From: an uncultured Myxococcales bacterium | GTDB lineage: Bacteria; Myxococcota_A; UBA9042 | Length of the DNA: 6,779 bases | NCBI GenBank assembly: GCA_903917305.1 | Contig: CAIXAA010000414.1 | Span: 1-6,779, forward strand | Reading direction: 5' to 3' | In this document: one piece after another, positions 4,682 through 6,779 of the stretch | How positions within the stretch are numbered: the first letter of the stretch is position 1 | Layout: each line of letters opens with the position of its first letter | Translations under genes and position numbers: made by a program | The notes under the pieces: model-generated | Databases searched by the model: none | Told to the model about the DNA's origin: nothing | What the model saw: the letters and a program-made list of their open reading frames with translations, nothing else

Positions 4682-6520
4682 ATGTTGCGAGCCGTCCGGT
4701 CGATCAGTTCCCAAGTCGCTGCCCTCGTCCTGGTCGCCTTCACGGCGATGGCGTGCAGCGAAACGGTCCAGGGCGGCATCATCATGCCGTCCGACGCTGG
4801 CAACGACGTCCACTTCAAGGCCCAGGACATCGGCACCACCAAGCCGAAGGACGCCCAGCCGACGGACAACGGCGCCCAGGATGCCGAGTCCGAGCCCGAT
4901 GTGGTGACCAAGCGCGTCATCATCCCGATGCTCAACATCATGCAGCCGCAGGTCATTCCGCCCACCGGCTCCGCGGCGCAGCTGCCGATCTACGCCAAAG
5001 TCATCGATTACACGCTGGGATCGCCCGCTGACGGCGTCGCGGTCATGTACGCGATCACCGACAACAACGGCCCCAACGGCCCCGGCGCCGGCTTCCTCGA
5101 CTCGCAGATGACCGCCACGGACGGCGACGGCCTGTGCGGCAACGTCTTCCACGCCAACAAGAGCCCGGCGGTCGACTACAAGGTGTGCCTGAGCTGCGAA
5201 GGCGCCGAGACCGTCTGCGTCGACATCTCCGTGACCGACAACCCGAAGGGCGGGCTCAAGGTCAAGATGCTGTACGACAACCAGATCAGCATCGGCGAAG
5301 TCAGCGTGCGCGTCGTGGCGCCGCCGTTCTCCTGCGCGACCTTCAAGCCGGTCATCCCGAACGCCGCGATGCTCAGCAAGACCGCGACGTTGTCCGACAC
5401 CGTGGAGTTCAACCCGCTCGCCGCCGAGAAGAAGTACGGCGTCTACGTGCTGGGCAAGGACACCGACGGCCACCTGGGCGCCGCGGGTTGCGCCGACGCG
5501 GTCTACATCCAGGACAAGTTCACCACTGAAATCACAGTGAATGTCTACACCTTGCCGCTGCAGGCCGCCGGCCCGTACGACATGGTGAACCACTTCGACT
5601 TCACCGGCGCGATTCCTGGGCAGCTCGGCCAGATCCTCGATACCGCCGTGCAGATCTTCTATGATCCCGGCGCTTTCATCATCGACCAGATCAAGAACCT
5701 CATCAAGAACTGGCTGCCGGGCATCCTGGTCGACGCCGCGTTCAGCCTGTTCGAGAAGCAGCTCTCGAAGGTCGTGACGGATTGGCTGCTCAACAGCTCC
5801 CCGCCGTGGCTGCAGTCGTTCTTCGGCATGGGCCAGGACGTGCTGCAGATCGTCAAGAAATTGGAGATGTTGGCGATCCTGAAGATCTACAAGGTCAGCA
5901 ACGACTTCAACATCAACGGCGAGATCGACTTCACCGGCGTGAACCTCTACTGGAAGCTGGGCTGCGACAAGACGGATCCGAACTACGCGGATTGCGGCAA
6001 GATCTCGCTGGACATGTCCAAGGCCGTGACGGATCCGAACTTCCCGCTCGACTTCCTGAGCGGCAAGATCACCGGCACCATCTCGCAGCAGAAGAAGCTG
6101 ACCATCGATTCCGGAACGATCAAGCTCAACTACGGCAAGCTGATCATGTACGTGCTGATGGAGGTCGTCTTGAAGAAGATCACCGGCCAGACCAGCTTCT
6201 CCGGCGCGATCTCGGCGCTGATCAACTGCAAGGGCATTGGCCAGGCGGTCGGCTCGATCGGCATCATCAAGGCGTCCGACGTCGAGAACGCCTGCAATAC
6301 CACCGTGAATCTGCTGGTCTTGCCGCTGGAGTCCATGATCAACGGCCTGGCGCTCGACTCCAAGCTTTCGCTGACCGGCGGCTGCAACATGGTCGACCTG
6401 GACGACGACTTGAAGGTCGACAAGCTGGTCGATGGCTACTGGGTCGGCAACATCGTCGCGGACACGCCGGGCAAGCCGTTCTCGGGCGACTTCATTGCAA
6501 CCCGTCAGCCCGGGTTCTAG
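4682..6520 (+). CDS. Large uncharacterised lipoprotein with Ig-like and helix-plus-beta domains
   Basis: The 612-residue product begins with a basic start, a hydrophobic core and a lipobox ending TAMAC, so Cys25 should be lipidated and the protein anchored in the envelope facing the periplasm or cell surface. Residues 26-75 form an acidic, Asp/Thr/Pro-rich linker typical of surface lipoproteins in Myxococcota-like genomes. Residues about 77-185 read as a beta-sandwich of the bacterial Ig-like type (GVAVMYAIT, then TDGDGLCGNVF). A second beta region follows to about 290. Residues 297-400 are helix-rich and amphipathic (DTAVQIFYDPGAFIIDQIKN, then a WLPGILVDAAF block). Residues 405-595 return to beta strands with repeated short Gly/Asp turns. 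Twelve cysteines include the lipid Cys and C169-x2-C172; several probably form disulfides. I recognise no catalytic motif. The start is supported by the GAGG site and the signal peptide. A lipid-binding or structural envelope role is possible but unproven. Confidence 0.88.
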   Translation: MLRAVRSISSQVAALVLVAFTAMACSETVQGGIIMPSDAGNDVHFKAQDIGTTKPKDAQPTDNGAQDAESEPDVVTKRVIIPMLNIMQPQVIPPTGSAAQLPIYAKVIDYTLGSPADGVAVMYAITDNNGPNGPGAGFLDSQMTATDGDGLCGNVFHANKSPAVDYKVCLSCEGAETVCVDISVTDNPKGGLKVKMLYDNQISIGEVSVRVVAPPFSCATFKPVIPNAAMLSKTATLSDTVEFNPLAAEKKYGVYVLGKDTDGHLGAAGCADAVYIQDKFTTEITVNVYTLPLQAAGPYDMVNHFDFTGAIPGQLGQILDTAVQIFYDPGAFIIDQIKNLIKNWLPGILVDAAFSLFEKQLSKVVTDWLLNSSPPWLQSFFGMGQDVLQIVKKLEMLAILKIYKVSNDFNINGEIDFTGVNLYWKLGCDKTDPNYADCGKISLDMSKAVTDPNFPLDFLSGKITGTISQQKKLTIDSGTIKLNYGKLIMYVLMEVVLKKITGQTSFSGAISALINCKGIGQAVGSIGIIKASDVENACNTTVNLLVLPLESMINGLALDSKLSLTGGCNMVDLDDDLKVDKLVDGYWVGNIVADTPGKPFSGDFIATRQPGF

Positions 6521-6576
6521 GCGCGGCGCTTTGCTGCTAGACTCCCCGGCCTTGCGGCAAACACTGCCCTGAACCG

Positions 6577-6779
6577 ATGCCGATGCTTCGCTTTGCCCAC
6601 CTCCTGTTCCTCGCCGCGCTGCTCGCCTCGTGCGGCGGCACCCAGCTCGATCGGCTCGCCAACGAGCCCGAAGGCGCTGAGAAGCTCACCCTGCCCGTCA
6701 CGCGCCGCACGCATCCGGCGGTGGACGGCGTGCAGCGCTTCATCGCGGCGATGCAGACCGATGACGCCGAAAAGGCTTG
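6577..6779 (+). CDS. Putative lipoprotein, 5' end only
   Basis: The frame from ATG at 6577 stays open to the window edge, giving 67 complete codons. Residues 1-19 form a short lipoprotein signal (MPMLRFAHLLFLAALLASC) with lipobox LAS before Cys19, followed by Gly-Gly-Thr. The mature start is polar and charged (LDRLANEPEGAEKL), and a helix-like segment (VDGVQRFIAAMQTDDAEKA) follows. The second in-frame ATG at 6583 would serve equally well. No clear Shine-Dalgarno site precedes either, so the start is uncertain by two codons. The gene begins 56 bases after the stop of the large lipoprotein gene on the same strand, with no terminator between them, so the two may be co-transcribed. The visible part does not identify a family. 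Confidence 0.7.
   Translation, partial: MPMLRFAHLLFLAALLASCGGTQLDRLANEPEGAEKLTLPVTRRTHPAVDGVQRFIAAMQTDDAEKA

Noticed and set aside
4301..5593. 430-codon open frame on the minus strand opposite the lipoprotein gene
   Set aside because: Its translation is low-complexity His/Asp/Val/Arg, typical of an antisense frame in GC-rich DNA, and it also covers the promoter region and the start of the Ala/Pro-rich protein gene.
6521..6576. Promoter in the gap before the second lipoprotein (TAGACT at 6538-6543)
   Set aside because: No -35 box lies at a suitable distance, and a 4 of 6 match alone is expected by chance.

Overview
The window is GC-rich, densely coded chromosomal DNA. The gene set (Hsp33, TtcA, a Grx4-type glutaredoxin, an orphan type II/IV secretion ATPase) and the large envelope lipoproteins with Asp/Thr/Pro-rich linkers suggest a Gram-negative bacterium. 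The Myxococcota or a related former deltaproteobacterial lineage fits best; this placement is inferred from protein style, not from a marker gene.

Layout. The left edge holds the 3' end of a plus-strand monothiol glutaredoxin (1-164). It converges, with only 12 bases between stop codons, on a leftward four-gene unit. In transcription order this unit is an uncharacterised Ala/Pro-rich protein with a Lys/Glu tail (4359-3982), ttcA for tRNA 2-thiocytidine synthesis (3950-3030), a PilB/GspE-type secretion or pilus ATPase (2989-1178), and hslO for the redox chaperone Hsp33 (1181-177). Spacings are 31 and 40 bases, then a GTGA start/stop overlap, so the four genes look co-transcribed.

A divergent non-coding region of 322 bases (4360-4681) separates this unit from a rightward pair of lipoprotein genes. 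It carries a perfect 17-base hyphenated palindrome, a plausible sigma70-like promoter and a potentially structured 5' leader. The first lipoprotein (4682-6520) is large: signal peptide with lipobox, acidic linker, an Ig-like beta domain, a helix-rich segment and a beta-rich C-terminal domain, with no recognised function. Fifty-six bases later a second, short-signal lipoprotein begins (6577) and runs off the right edge.

Three of the genes on the left (glutaredoxin, TtcA, Hsp33) are tied to thiol or Fe-S chemistry, which may reflect a shared oxidative-stress theme. The secretion ATPase has no secretion partners in view. The most novel material is the 612-residue lipoprotein, the short Ala/Pro/Lys-rich protein that heads the leftward operon, and the regulatory structure between them. 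I see no RNA gene, insertion sequence, CRISPR array, phage gene or defence system.
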